DNA from: Anaerolinea sp.
GTDB lineage: Bacteria > Chloroflexota > Anaerolineae > Aggregatilineales > UBA2796
Assembly: GCA_014879835.1 (NCBI GenBank)
Contig: JACSRJ010000237.1
Span: forward strand, 1-64,000
Length of the DNA stretch: 64,000 nt
Reading direction: 5' to 3'
Part shown: piece by piece, positions 36,701 to 43,641 of the stretch
Layout of the letters: every line of letters begins with the position of its first letter
Position numbering within the stretch: the first letter of the stretch is position 1
Notes under the pieces: model-generated
What the model was told of the DNA's origin: nothing
The model's database searches: none
What the model saw: only the letters and a program-made list of their open reading frames with translations
Program-made: the position numbers and the translations under genes

Positions 36701-37171
36701 CTCGCTAGTACGCCACGCATAACGATAGATCAGGTTCAGATCGAGGTTGTGAGCCTCAAAAACGAGGGCGGTACCGGTCTCGTTTTTGTAGAGGCTGTGG
36801 TTCACATCGTAGCTGCCCATCTGTCGCCCGGAAAAGGGTTCCCAAAGGCTCACCCGGTCAGCCCGCCGAACCCTCAAAAGGGCTTTGTTTCCGGTGTTTT
36901 CAGCGTTTTCGGTCAGTTTATCTTCCGTGTAGTAGGGGAAAAGGGCATGTTCCGCAGTAGCCCGTCCAGCCGAAAGCCCGCCACTAGAGGAAATAAACAG
37001 CCAATGATTGGAACTGCTTACAATGCTCATAAAGAACGGTTCCATTGCATCGAAGTGGTGAATTCGATAGAACCGTTCTCCCATCAGGGTGAGGGAGTCG
37101 CCCCGCACCGCTTTTTCGCTCAATCTCTGAGGTGTATCGCCAATAAATACGGGGTAAGTTGGGCTGCTCAT
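33707..37171 (-). CDS. Very large uncharacterised protein, glycosidase/phosphorylase-like barrel
   Basis: 1154 residues from ATG 37171 (MSSPTYPVFIGD), with GGGGAG upstream; a TTG at 37207 would add 12. The N-terminal ~300 residues are beta-rich, like the N-terminal sandwich of GH94/GH65-type enzymes. The middle contains NWRDIFQNWEALAYTYPEFV (~470-490) and NPWANIGYWSDHQIIYLLKL, reminiscent of (alpha/alpha)6-barrel glycosidases. The C-terminal part is again beta-rich. No signal peptide. Carbohydrate-active function is an inference; catalytic residues are not assigned. Stands alone on the minus strand. Confidence 0.75.
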   Translation of the reverse strand: MSSPTYPVFIGDTPQRLSEKAVRGDSLTLMGERFYRIHHFDAMEPFFMSIVSSSNHWLFISSSGGLSAGRATAEHALFPYYTEDKLTENAENTGNKALLRVRRADRVSLWEPFSGRQMGSYDVNHSLYKNETGTALVFEAHNLDLNLIYRYAWRTSEKFGFVKTTWLINAGAEPCQVEVLDGLQNLMPANVTLEVQGSMSCLLDAYKRSELEPSTGLGIFALNATLSDLAEPSESLYANTVAQIGLSQPNYLLSSVQLDRFRAGQPLIPETDVRGRRGAYFVHTQIDLRPQEHKSWHLIADVYQDSASIVQKVRWLQGDTDALIRMLEDDIAAGQAKLWELVASVDGVQLSKNDAYAPFHFANVMFNAMRGGLPVDQYWLQSADFVDFVSVRNKAVLKAHGDFFASLPKRIHLAALQKRARESGIADLIRLSNSYLPLTFSRRHGDPSRPWNRFAINIKKADGSPKLDYEGNWRDIFQNWEALAYTYPEFVESMISIFVNATTADGYNPYRITRAGLDWETPEPSNPWANIGYWSDHQIIYLLKLLEISQAVHPGTLQEMLTAPVFSHARVPYRIKPYAELLKDYAHTIEFDWELHRQIEARQREWGTDARLMTTVGGQVLHITLAEKLLILLLAKLANFVPEGGIWMNTQRPEWNDANNALVGKGISVVTLGYLRRYLVFCRDLFAQSALKSLSISEEVWQLLGQIGQALEQFAPLLKGVFSDEQRRQMMDRLGEAASGYRHHYYHEGFSGEQVNAPLAEIITFLDAAQRHVEHALRANKRPDDLYHAYNVIHFEDGRAAISRLYEMLEGQVSILSSGMLSAEESLALLQSMRQGPLYRADQHTYILYPDRELPTFLEKNSLSPDQVKQVSLFSQLAEAGDKTLITRDLNGVYHFSAPLRNFRDAKRALDTLKQNPKFSELVEREFESIRALFEETFHHNQFTGRSGTFFAYEGLGSIYWHMVTKLLLAVQETALRFKDHPSAPALAACYADIRAGLSFNKTPNVYGAFPSDPYSHTPKGQGARQPGMTGSVKELILTRQGELGFVINNGEIRFETPLLDPHEWLTAPVSFAYLQVDGKQRQIELQPGTLGYTICQTPVVLKMDSAPSITIHYHDGTTHQIKGTSLDQATSRHLFQRDGRIQQLTVAVVSRGL

Positions 37172-37232
37172 GGTTTTATTCTCTCCCCTCAGGGGAAGGT
37201 ACGACAAGACAATTGAAAGGGGCTTGCCTTAA

Positions 37233-37270
37233 AACTGCCCTTGTGGGAAAGACCTCCCACAAAGGCAGTT
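37233..37270 (-). promoter_or_regulatory. Leader hairpin of the large minus-strand gene
   Basis: Arms 37233-37248 and 37255-37270 pair at 15 of 16 positions around a 6-nt loop. The sixteenth (C40/A63) is a G-U wobble in minus-strand RNA, favouring a transcript of the large minus-strand gene, 62-99 bases before its ATG. Role unknown. Confidence 0.45.
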
Positions 37271-37472
37271 GAAGCGGTTCCAGTTTAAATCGTAATCGGA
37301 AGTAATTTCAAGAACATGGAGAAAACCGAGGTAAAAGTGGACGATTCAGCGCGATCTATAACTGGGACTCTTCGCAGCCGGAATAGGCATCTTGAAAGCC
37401 CACACACTGAGTCCTACATCGTGTGTTCAATCCGTGAGGGGATTGAGGGGTCAAAACCCTACCTGAACCGAG

Positions 37473-37478
37473 TATAAT
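37473..37478 (+). promoter_or_regulatory. Likely -10 box of the tyrS-led cluster
   Basis: Consensus TATAAT, 33 bases before the TyrRS start; no good -35 at 16-18 bases upstream, so an activator or extended element may be needed. Confidence 0.45.
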
Positions 37479-37510
37479 AGTGGTCGGCAATTTCACATCG
37501 GAGCGATGAG

Positions 37511-38653
37511 ATGGTACCTGCGGAACAATTATCCATTCCGGAGCGTGTGGCCTTGATCACCCGCAACCTTGAAGAGGTGATCGGCGCTGATGAACTGCCC
37601 GGTTTGCTTGAACAAGGGATGACCCTTCAGCATTACATTGGGCTGGAGATTTCCGGTAGACTGCATTTGGGAACGGGGCTGATGGTCATGCAGAAAGTCC
37701 GGGACTTGCAGCAGGCAGGGGTAAAGTGTCGGATTCTGCTGGCTGACTGGCACACATGGCTCAACGACAAATTGGGCGGCGACCGGGAGAAGATTCGGAA
37801 GATCGGGATGGGTTACTTTCAGACCGGCTTAAGAGCCTCCCTTGCGGCAGTGGGCGGTGACCCTAACAGCCTTGAGTTCATCTTCGGCTCGGACTTTTAC
37901 CATCATAATGATCGCTACTGGGAAGCCTTTGTGGATGTGTGCAAAAACACGACCCTCAACCGGATCGTGCGCAGTGTGAGCATTATGGGACGTTCCGAAG
38001 GCGAAAGTATGGACTTCGCCAAACTGCTTTACCCGCCGATGCAGGTCGTGGATGTTTTTATGCTCAATTCTCATATCGCGCACGGCGGTATGGATCAACG
38101 TAAGGCCCATGTGATCGCCCGCGATGTAGCCAATGCGCTCACCATCGCCCCTATGCGCGACTCCAAGGGCAAGGTGATCAAACCCATCGCCATTCATGGA
38201 CATCTGCTGTTGGGTCTCTCCAAACCCACCGAATGGCCGGTTGACCCTGAACGCCTGCGCGAGCTGCGCACCCAAATGAAGATGAGCAAGTCCAAACCGG
38301 CTTCAGCAGTCTTTTTGAACGATACGCCAGACGAGATTCGGAAGAAGATCCGCAAGGCCTTCTGCCCGCCCGCCAATGAAGGCATGGATTTTAACCCCAT
38401 CCTCGACTGGACCGAACACCTGATCTTCAACAATCAACCCGATGGATTGTTTATTGAGCGCAAACCCGAAAACGGCGGAAACATTCACTTTAAGTCGATG
38501 GAATCCCTCAAAGCGGCTTATGCTGATGGGTCGCTGCATGTGATGGATTTAAAAAGCGGCTTGGCCGAAGGTCTGATCACCTTGTTAGCGCCAGTGCGCA
38601 AAATTTTTGCAGAACATGCCGAGATGATGGCCGAGCTTGAGGCCCTTCTGTAG
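37511..38653 (+). CDS. tyrS: Tyrosine--tRNA ligase, archaeal/eukaryal type
   Basis: 380 residues. The class I signatures are EISGRLHLGTGLMVMQKVRD (HIGH-like HLGT) and MKMSKSKPASAVFLND (KMSKS). The intervening ILLADWHTWLNDKLGG and LYPPMQVVDVF...GGMDQRKAHVIARD blocks look like archaeal/eukaryal TyrRS rather than the usual bacterial enzyme, and there is no S4 tail. It charges tRNA-Tyr. The ATG is preceded by CGGAG. It heads a co-directional run, 20 bases before the sirtuin gene. Confidence 0.88.
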   Translation: MVPAEQLSIPERVALITRNLEEVIGADELPGLLEQGMTLQHYIGLEISGRLHLGTGLMVMQKVRDLQQAGVKCRILLADWHTWLNDKLGGDREKIRKIGMGYFQTGLRASLAAVGGDPNSLEFIFGSDFYHHNDRYWEAFVDVCKNTTLNRIVRSVSIMGRSEGESMDFAKLLYPPMQVVDVFMLNSHIAHGGMDQRKAHVIARDVANALTIAPMRDSKGKVIKPIAIHGHLLLGLSKPTEWPVDPERLRELRTQMKMSKSKPASAVFLNDTPDEIRKKIRKAFCPPANEGMDFNPILDWTEHLIFNNQPDGLFIERKPENGGNIHFKSMESLKAAYADGSLHVMDLKSGLAEGLITLLAPVRKIFAEHAEMMAELEALL

Positions 38654-38673
38654 GCCGTGTCACGGGGAAACTC

Positions 38674-39453
38674 ATGCCTAATCAACCCCTTACCAGTCGA
38701 ATTGAGGACGCGGCGGCGATGCTCCGTAAGGCCCAAAAAGTGGCGATCCTCACCGGAGCGGGCGTTTCAAAAGAGAGCGGCGTGCCCACTTTTCGAGATG
38801 CCCTTGAAGGTTACTGGCAAAATTACAACCCAGAAGACCTTGCTACCCCCGCGGCCTTCAAACGCAACCCCCGGTTGGTCTGGGAGTGGTACGAGTCGCG
38901 GCGCAGCCGGGTAGGGTCCGTTCAACCCAATCCCGGTCATGTGGCTATCGCAGAGATCGAACGTCTGCTGCCGGAAGTGCTGGTTATCACCCAAAACGTA
39001 GACGGGCTGCATCGGCGTGCGGGCAGTCGTGAGGTGATCGAACTGCACGGTGACATCACGCAGCACAAGTGCTTTGACGACTGCAAGGGCAACCCGACCT
39101 TGATCGATCTCGATTCCTTCGTGTGGGATAAAAGCAACCCACCACCATACTGCCCTCACTGCCATAGTGCATATGTGCGCCCCAATGTGGTATGGTTTAC
39201 GGAGGCGCTGCCCCCGGATGCCCTTCACCGCGCTTTGGACTTTGTGAGCCGTTGTGAGGTGATCCTTGTGGTGGGCACATCCGGGGTGGTGCAGCCTGCT
39301 GCATCCCTGCCTTATCAGGCAAAACGTTATGGTGGGGCAAAGGTGATCGATGTGAACCCCATCCCGGACGAGATCACCAGCATTGCGGATGTGTTCCTGC
39401 AAGGCAGATCAGGCGAAGTCTTGCCGGAGATGGTGCGCCTGCTGCGGGCATAA
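38674..39453 (+). CDS. cobB: Sirtuin NAD-dependent protein deacylase
   Basis: 259 residues with the sirtuin motifs VAILTGAGVSKESGVPTFRD and ITQNVDGLHRRAG, catalytic His in IELHGD, and zinc cysteines in CFDDC and CPHC. It removes acyl groups from protein lysines using NAD. The C-terminal VVGTSGVVQPAA nucleotide loop is also present. It follows tyrS by 20 bases; a hairpin at 39466 ends this pair. Confidence 0.95.
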   Translation: MPNQPLTSRIEDAAAMLRKAQKVAILTGAGVSKESGVPTFRDALEGYWQNYNPEDLATPAAFKRNPRLVWEWYESRRSRVGSVQPNPGHVAIAEIERLLPEVLVITQNVDGLHRRAGSREVIELHGDITQHKCFDDCKGNPTLIDLDSFVWDKSNPPPYCPHCHSAYVRPNVVWFTEALPPDALHRALDFVSRCEVILVVGTSGVVQPAASLPYQAKRYGGAKVIDVNPIPDEITSIADVFLQGRSGEVLPEMVRLLRA

Positions 39454-39465
39454 CACCCTGCCTTT

Positions 39466-39481
39466 CCCCAAGCGGTTGGGG
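39466..39481 (+). terminator. Short hairpin after sirtuin gene
   Basis: CCCCAA (39466-39471) pairs with TTGGGG (39476-39481) over GCGG, with weaker outer GCC/GGC pairing. It is 12 bases after the stop. Its right arm overlaps a possible -35 for the next gene. Confidence 0.4.
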
Positions 39482-39505
39482 GCTTTGGGCAAAAATTGAT
39501 ATACT
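39476..39505 (+). promoter_or_regulatory. Possible promoter of the bfn-dnaB-dnaD-loader run
   Basis: TTGGGG (39476-39481), an 18-base spacer and TATACT (39500-39505), about 55 bases before the ATG at 39566. The -10 is good, the -35 weak. Confidence 0.4.
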
Positions 39506-39565
39506 GTAAAGAACACAGCTTGAGTCGGTATTATCACTGCACCCTGTCCCGCGCGGAGGAATGTT

Positions 39566-40096
39566 ATGGAAAACCTGATCGAGGTCACGATTGACAGCGT
39601 TCGTGTGAGCTTGATGTCCCCCCACCGAATCGTTTTACTAAAGGACATGTCAAGTGAGCGCTTTTTGACGATCTGGATCGGGCCTTGCGAATCAGACGCT
39701 ATCACCGCCGAACTGCAAGGACAGGTTCCCCCACGCCCCCTGACCCATGATCTGATTAAGTCGGTGATCGCCACCCTCAATGCTCGGGTTCGTTATATCG
39801 TCATTAATGATCTGCGTGAGGATGTGTACTTTGCCCGTTTGGTATTGGATGTCAACGGGCGTAACGTGGAGGTCGATTCCCGTCCCAGTGATGCACTGGC
39901 CTTGGCAGTGCGGGTACGGGTGCCTATCTATGTGGCGGATACTGTGATGGATCGGGCTTCGATCACCCCGGAGAAGGAAATTGAGAGCGAGTCCCCAACA
40001 CCCTCAGTTGAATCTGGTGATGAGCGCCTCAACCTGTTCCGCGACTTTGTGGAGTCGCTGGACTTTGACGAAGATGATCCCGATAAAGAGAGCTAG
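39566..40096 (+). CDS. Bifunctional nuclease family protein (DUF151)
   Basis: 176 residues with the DUF151/BFN pattern: [47 protein letters not shown] and [21 protein letters not shown]. The last ~45 residues are an acidic tail ([22 protein letters not shown]). Members have been described as RNase/DNases or as regulators; activity here is not shown. RBS GCGGAGG. It precedes dnaB by 17 bases. Confidence 0.9.
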   Translation: MENLIEVTIDSVRVSLMSPHRIVLLKDMSSERFLTIWIGPCESDAITAELQGQVPPRPLTHDLIKSVIATLNARVRYIVINDLREDVYFARLVLDVNGRNVEVDSRPSDALALAVRVRVPIYVADTVMDRASITPEKEIESESPTPSVESGDERLNLFRDFVESLDFDEDDPDKES

Positions 40097-40113
40097 CGCG
40101 GCACTGCTCGCCC

Positions 40114-41487
40114 ATGACCGATAACAAATCAATCTCAGCCGCTGAACGCCTCGGGCCGCATTCGATTGAGGCCGAAGAGGCGGTTTTAGGTTCAGTGCTG
40201 ATCAACGCCGATTCCCTGTCGGGACTGATCGAATTTCTGAAGCCCACTGATTTTTTTGAGTTAAAACATCAGTGGGTGTGGGAAGCCATGCTCACCCTCA
40301 ATGAGCGCAGCGAGGTGGTGGATTATCTGACTCTTGCGGCGGAACTGCGCAGTCGAGGCAAACTCGATGAGATCGGGGGCGTTTCTTACCTCACCTATCT
40401 GGGCAACAGCACCCCTACCCACATCTACGCAGAAGCATATGCACGGTTGGTGGAACGGGCCGCGGTGCGCCGTCGGCTCATCGGTGCTGCCAGCCAAATC
40501 GCCCAACTCGCCCGTGAGGATACCGCCGAACTGGCGGAGGTCATCGCCAAAGCCGAGACGGCCCTGTTTGGGGTCACCGATGATCGCCTGCGTCAGGAAA
40601 TTACCCCGATGCCCCAAGCGGTGAGCGAGTACTACGAGCGAATCGAACGCCTCTACAACAACCCCCATGAACAGTTGGGTGTTCCTTGCGGCTTCCGTGA
40701 TATTGACGAGATGCTGGGCGGCCTCCAAAAAAGCGATCTTCTAATTGTGGCGGCACGGCCGGGGGTGGGCAAGACCAGTTTCCTGCTCAGTGTGGCCCTC
40801 AATGTGGCCCGGACAGCGCTTGCACCGGTGGCAATCTTCACGCTTGAAATGGGACGGGAGCAGTTGATCCAGCGCTTTTATGCCAACGCCACCGGGATCA
40901 ACTCACAGCGTCTACGTTTGGGCAGATTGGAGCCGCATCAGTGGGATCAATTTGTGGAAGCTACCGGACGCCTTCACGGACTCAAGATGTTCATTGATGA
41001 TACCCCCGGAATCTCCGTTCAGCAGATGCGCGCCCGCTGTCGGCGGCTCCACCGTGAACATGGTTTAGGGTTGGTGATCGTGGACTACCTTCAATTGATG
41101 TCTGCGGGAGGAAGCGCCAGCCGGGAACAGAACCGGGTTCAGGAAGTGAGCGCGATCTCTCGCGGGCTGAAGGAAATGGCCAGAGAACTGAACGTCCCGG
41201 TAATGACCGCCGCACAGCTTTCGCGTTCGGTAGAACAACGCAGTGACAAACGCCCTCAGCTCTCCGATCTGCGCGAGAGCGGTTCCATTGAGCAAGACGC
41301 CGACATTGTGATGTTTTTGTATCGTGATGAGCTGTACAACGAGAACACTGACCGTCCCAATCAAGCTGATGTGATCATCGCCAAGCATCGCAATGGGCCC
41401 ACAGGCATCGTGACCTTGTTTTTCCGAAAAGAATTGACCCAATTTGTGGATATTCAAAAGAGCAGTATCGATCTGGATGGATACTAA
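40114..41487 (+). CDS. dnaB: Replicative DNA helicase DnaB
   Basis: 457 residues. The N-terminal DnaB domain (RLGPHSIEAEEAVLGSVLI) is followed by a RecA-type ATPase: GVPCGFRDIDEMLGGLQKSD, Walker A AARPGVGKTS (K220), IFTLEMGREQLIQRF, Walker B LGLVIVDYLQLM and SDLRESGSIEQDAD. It is full length for the hexameric 5'-3' fork helicase, with no intein. The dnaD-like gene begins 3 bases after its stop. Confidence 0.97.
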   Translation: MTDNKSISAAERLGPHSIEAEEAVLGSVLINADSLSGLIEFLKPTDFFELKHQWVWEAMLTLNERSEVVDYLTLAAELRSRGKLDEIGGVSYLTYLGNSTPTHIYAEAYARLVERAAVRRRLIGAASQIAQLAREDTAELAEVIAKAETALFGVTDDRLRQEITPMPQAVSEYYERIERLYNNPHEQLGVPCGFRDIDEMLGGLQKSDLLIVAARPGVGKTSFLLSVALNVARTALAPVAIFTLEMGREQLIQRFYANATGINSQRLRLGRLEPHQWDQFVEATGRLHGLKMFIDDTPGISVQQMRARCRRLHREHGLGLVIVDYLQLMSAGGSASREQNRVQEVSAISRGLKEMARELNVPVMTAAQLSRSVEQRSDKRPQLSDLRESGSIEQDADIVMFLYRDELYNENTDRPNQADVIIAKHRNGPTGIVTLFFRKELTQFVDIQKSSIDLDGY

Positions 41488-41489
41488 TC

Positions 41490-42200
41490 GTGAGCGCTCC
41501 TTCTGATTCCCCTCAGGGTGTTTTTGCCGGCTTCACCAAAGGCGCATCGCGTTTGATCAGCCTTCCAGAAGGTTTCTTCAGCGCTCTTCTGCCGCTGATT
41601 GATGATCTCGATGAGCTAAAACTGACTCTGTATTGCTTTTGGATGCTCCATCAGCGCGAGGGCGAATTTCGTTACCTTCGGGCACGGGACTTTCGAGACG
41701 ATAAAGCCCTAGCGGCAGCCTTAGGGGGAGAAACTTCCCTCTTGGCTGCACTCAATCGGGTAGTGGCCCGAGGGACGCTCATTGAAGTACAGATTCCCAT
41801 CAACGGTTCACCCGAATCGGTCTATTTGATGAACACTGATAAGGGGCGACGCTCCGCCGAGTCCCTGCTGAAGGGAGAATGGCTGCCCGGTTCGCCCGAA
41901 GCGCCCATCGTGCTTACAGGCGAAGCACCCAATATCTTCCGGCTTTATGAGCAGAATATCGGGGCCCTTACCCCACTGCTGGCCGAGACCCTACGAGACG
42001 CCGAAAAAACGTATCCCCATGATTGGATTGCTGAGGGCTTTCAGATCGCCGTTGAGACCAACCGCCGCAACTGGCGCTATATTGAGGCGATCCTCAAGCG
42101 CTGGATGACCGAAGGCAAAACTTCACCCCGTCGCCCAGACACCTCCGAGAATGTTAATCCCTATCTCAAAGATCCTTATGGTGATGACTCTGATCGGTGA
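41490..42200 (+). CDS. DnaD-domain protein
   Basis: 236 residues from GTG 41490. The N-terminal half is winged-helix-like (LISLPEGFFSALLPLIDDLD). The C-terminal half has the DnaD/DnaB2 domain: NIFRLYEQNIGALTPLLAE, then WIAEGFQIAVETNRRNWRYI and EAILKRWMTEGK. In Bacillus such proteins help load the replicative helicase. It lies 3 bases after dnaB and overlaps the ATPase gene by GTGA. Confidence 0.9.
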   Translation: MSAPSDSPQGVFAGFTKGASRLISLPEGFFSALLPLIDDLDELKLTLYCFWMLHQREGEFRYLRARDFRDDKALAAALGGETSLLAALNRVVARGTLIEVQIPINGSPESVYLMNTDKGRRSAESLLKGEWLPGSPEAPIVLTGEAPNIFRLYEQNIGALTPLLAETLRDAEKTYPHDWIAEGFQIAVETNRRNWRYIEAILKRWMTEGKTSPRRPDTSENVNPYLKDPYGDDSDR

Positions 42201-43621
42201 GGGAGCCAAAAACCTTCATGACCTCAAACCAGCCTGATCCCAACTGCCCCTATTGTCATGGCTTGGGCGTGATCACCAAGGACGTGCCCACCGATCACCC
42301 CGAATTTGGACGGGCCTTCCCCTGTGTGTGTCAACGTGAAGTTGTGCGCTCACGGCAGGCGGCACGGCTGCGCTCACTGGGCAATATGGATGTTTATGCC
42401 CCCAAAACCTTCGCCACTTTTGAGATTGATCATGATCTGATTGCTCCCGACGACGACAGGCTCCGAACGATCTTTGCGGACATGCGCCCAGATCGAAAAT
42501 CACGGCTTTCGCCCAAGCAGCGTCAGACAGTGAACATTGCTGCCGAACTATCCCTTCGGTATGCGCTCGAACCTAAAGGGTGGCTGCTCTTTGAAGGCAG
42601 TTATGGCACGGGCAAAACGCACTTGGCCGCGGGCATCGCCAATTGGCGGCTCAGAGAGGGCGATCCGGTGCTGTTCATCACTGCGCCCGATCTGCTGGAT
42701 CACCTCAAAAGCACATTTGGGCCAAGCAGTGAGATCGCCTATGACGAACTTTTTGAGCGTATTCGTCAAGCACCTCTGCTGGTGGTGGATGATCTGGGTG
42801 CGGAGAATCAAACCAACTGGGCCATGGAGAAACTCTACCAGTTGTTTAATGATCGGCATCGTTTGAACTTGCCCACGGTGATCACCACCAACCGTGATCC
42901 AGCCCAGATCGAACCGCGCATCCGCAGTCGTTTGCTGGATCAAGAATTAACCACCGGGATCAAACTCACCCTCCCAGATCGGCGCTCCCCCATGGCCCAG
43001 ACATGGCGTGAAAGTGATCTGGCCAACCTCGACCGTTACTGGGAGATGACCTTTGAGTCCTTTGAACTGCGCACCGGGGAAGGGCTAAAGGAAGAAGAAG
43101 CGCGCAGTCTAGAGATGGCTTTACAGGCCGCCTATAGTTTTGCGGAGCAGCCCAGAGGGTGGCTCACATTTTTGGGGGAACCGGGCTGCGGCAAAACGCA
43201 TCTGGCCGCTGCTATCGCCCACGAATTGACCCGTCGTGGTGAACGCACTTTGTTTGTGGTTGCGGCCGATCTGCTCAATCATCTGCGGGAGACCTTCCGC
43301 CCCGACGCGGTCATCGGTTACGACTCACGGATGGAGGAAATTCGCCGTGCGCCTGTGCTGATTCTTGATGATCTGAGCATTGAAGCACGAGGGATGTCCT
43401 CATGGGCGCGGGAAAAGTTCTACGAAATCTTGATCTATCGCTTTGATTACTTGCTGCCCACTGTGATCACCTCGATCCAGAAACCTGATGACATGGATTT
43501 GCGTCTGCGTAGCCGGGTATATAACCGTTCACGGGGACAAGTGGTGGGCATTGCAGCCCGCGCCTATAAGGGTAAAATCCGTCAGTCCTCACCACCGGGG
43601 CGCAAAAGTCCTCAACGTTAA
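42197..43621 (+). CDS. Double DnaC/DnaI-type AAA+ helicase-loader protein
   Basis: 474 residues from GTG 42197, overlapping the dnaD-like stop. An N-terminal Cys cluster (CPYCHGLGV and CVCQRE) may bind zinc. Two complete DnaC/IstB-type ATPase modules follow. Module 1 has GSYGTGKTH (K140) and LLVVDDLG; module 2 has GEPGCGKTH (K333) and VLILDDLS. Both have Arg-rich RIRSRLLD or RLRSRVYN sensor segments and VIT(T/S) sensor strands. DnaC/DnaI loaders normally have one such module. Context with dnaB and dnaD points to helicase loading, not IS21 transposition. Confidence 0.88.
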   Translation: MREPKTFMTSNQPDPNCPYCHGLGVITKDVPTDHPEFGRAFPCVCQREVVRSRQAARLRSLGNMDVYAPKTFATFEIDHDLIAPDDDRLRTIFADMRPDRKSRLSPKQRQTVNIAAELSLRYALEPKGWLLFEGSYGTGKTHLAAGIANWRLREGDPVLFITAPDLLDHLKSTFGPSSEIAYDELFERIRQAPLLVVDDLGAENQTNWAMEKLYQLFNDRHRLNLPTVITTNRDPAQIEPRIRSRLLDQELTTGIKLTLPDRRSPMAQTWRESDLANLDRYWEMTFESFELRTGEGLKEEEARSLEMALQAAYSFAEQPRGWLTFLGEPGCGKTHLAAAIAHELTRRGERTLFVVAADLLNHLRETFRPDAVIGYDSRMEEIRRAPVLILDDLSIEARGMSSWAREKFYEILIYRFDYLLPTVITSIQKPDDMDLRLRSRVYNRSRGQVVGIAARAYKGKIRQSSPPGRKSPQR

Positions 43622-43641
43622 GCAGAGAGCGAGTCTCAACC

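Larger units (their letters stand above)
37172..37510. other. Divergent intergenic region with leader hairpin and promoter element
   Basis: 339 bases between divergent genes. It holds the 38-base hairpin at 37233-37270, a CCCCTGAGGGG palindrome (37187-37197) near the minus-strand RBS, and a TATAAT box (37473-37478) upstream of the TyrRS gene. A 53-codon plus-strand frame (37316-37477) overlaps that TATAAT and has no support beyond being open. No T-box signature is visible. Confidence 0.6.

Noticed and set aside
37316-37477. 53-codon plus-strand frame before tyrS
   Set aside because: Its last codons form the TATAAT box of tyrS and the product has no recognisable features. Kept only as part of the intergenic description.
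37271-37510. T-box riboswitch upstream of tyrosyl-tRNA synthetase
   Set aside because: No AGGGTGGNACCGCG-type antiterminator sequence or specifier-loop stem is visible.
42197-43621. IS21 IstB transposition helper
   Set aside because: The ATPase modules resemble IstB, but there is no IstA transposase or terminal repeat, and the gene is fused in order to dnaB and a dnaD-like gene.
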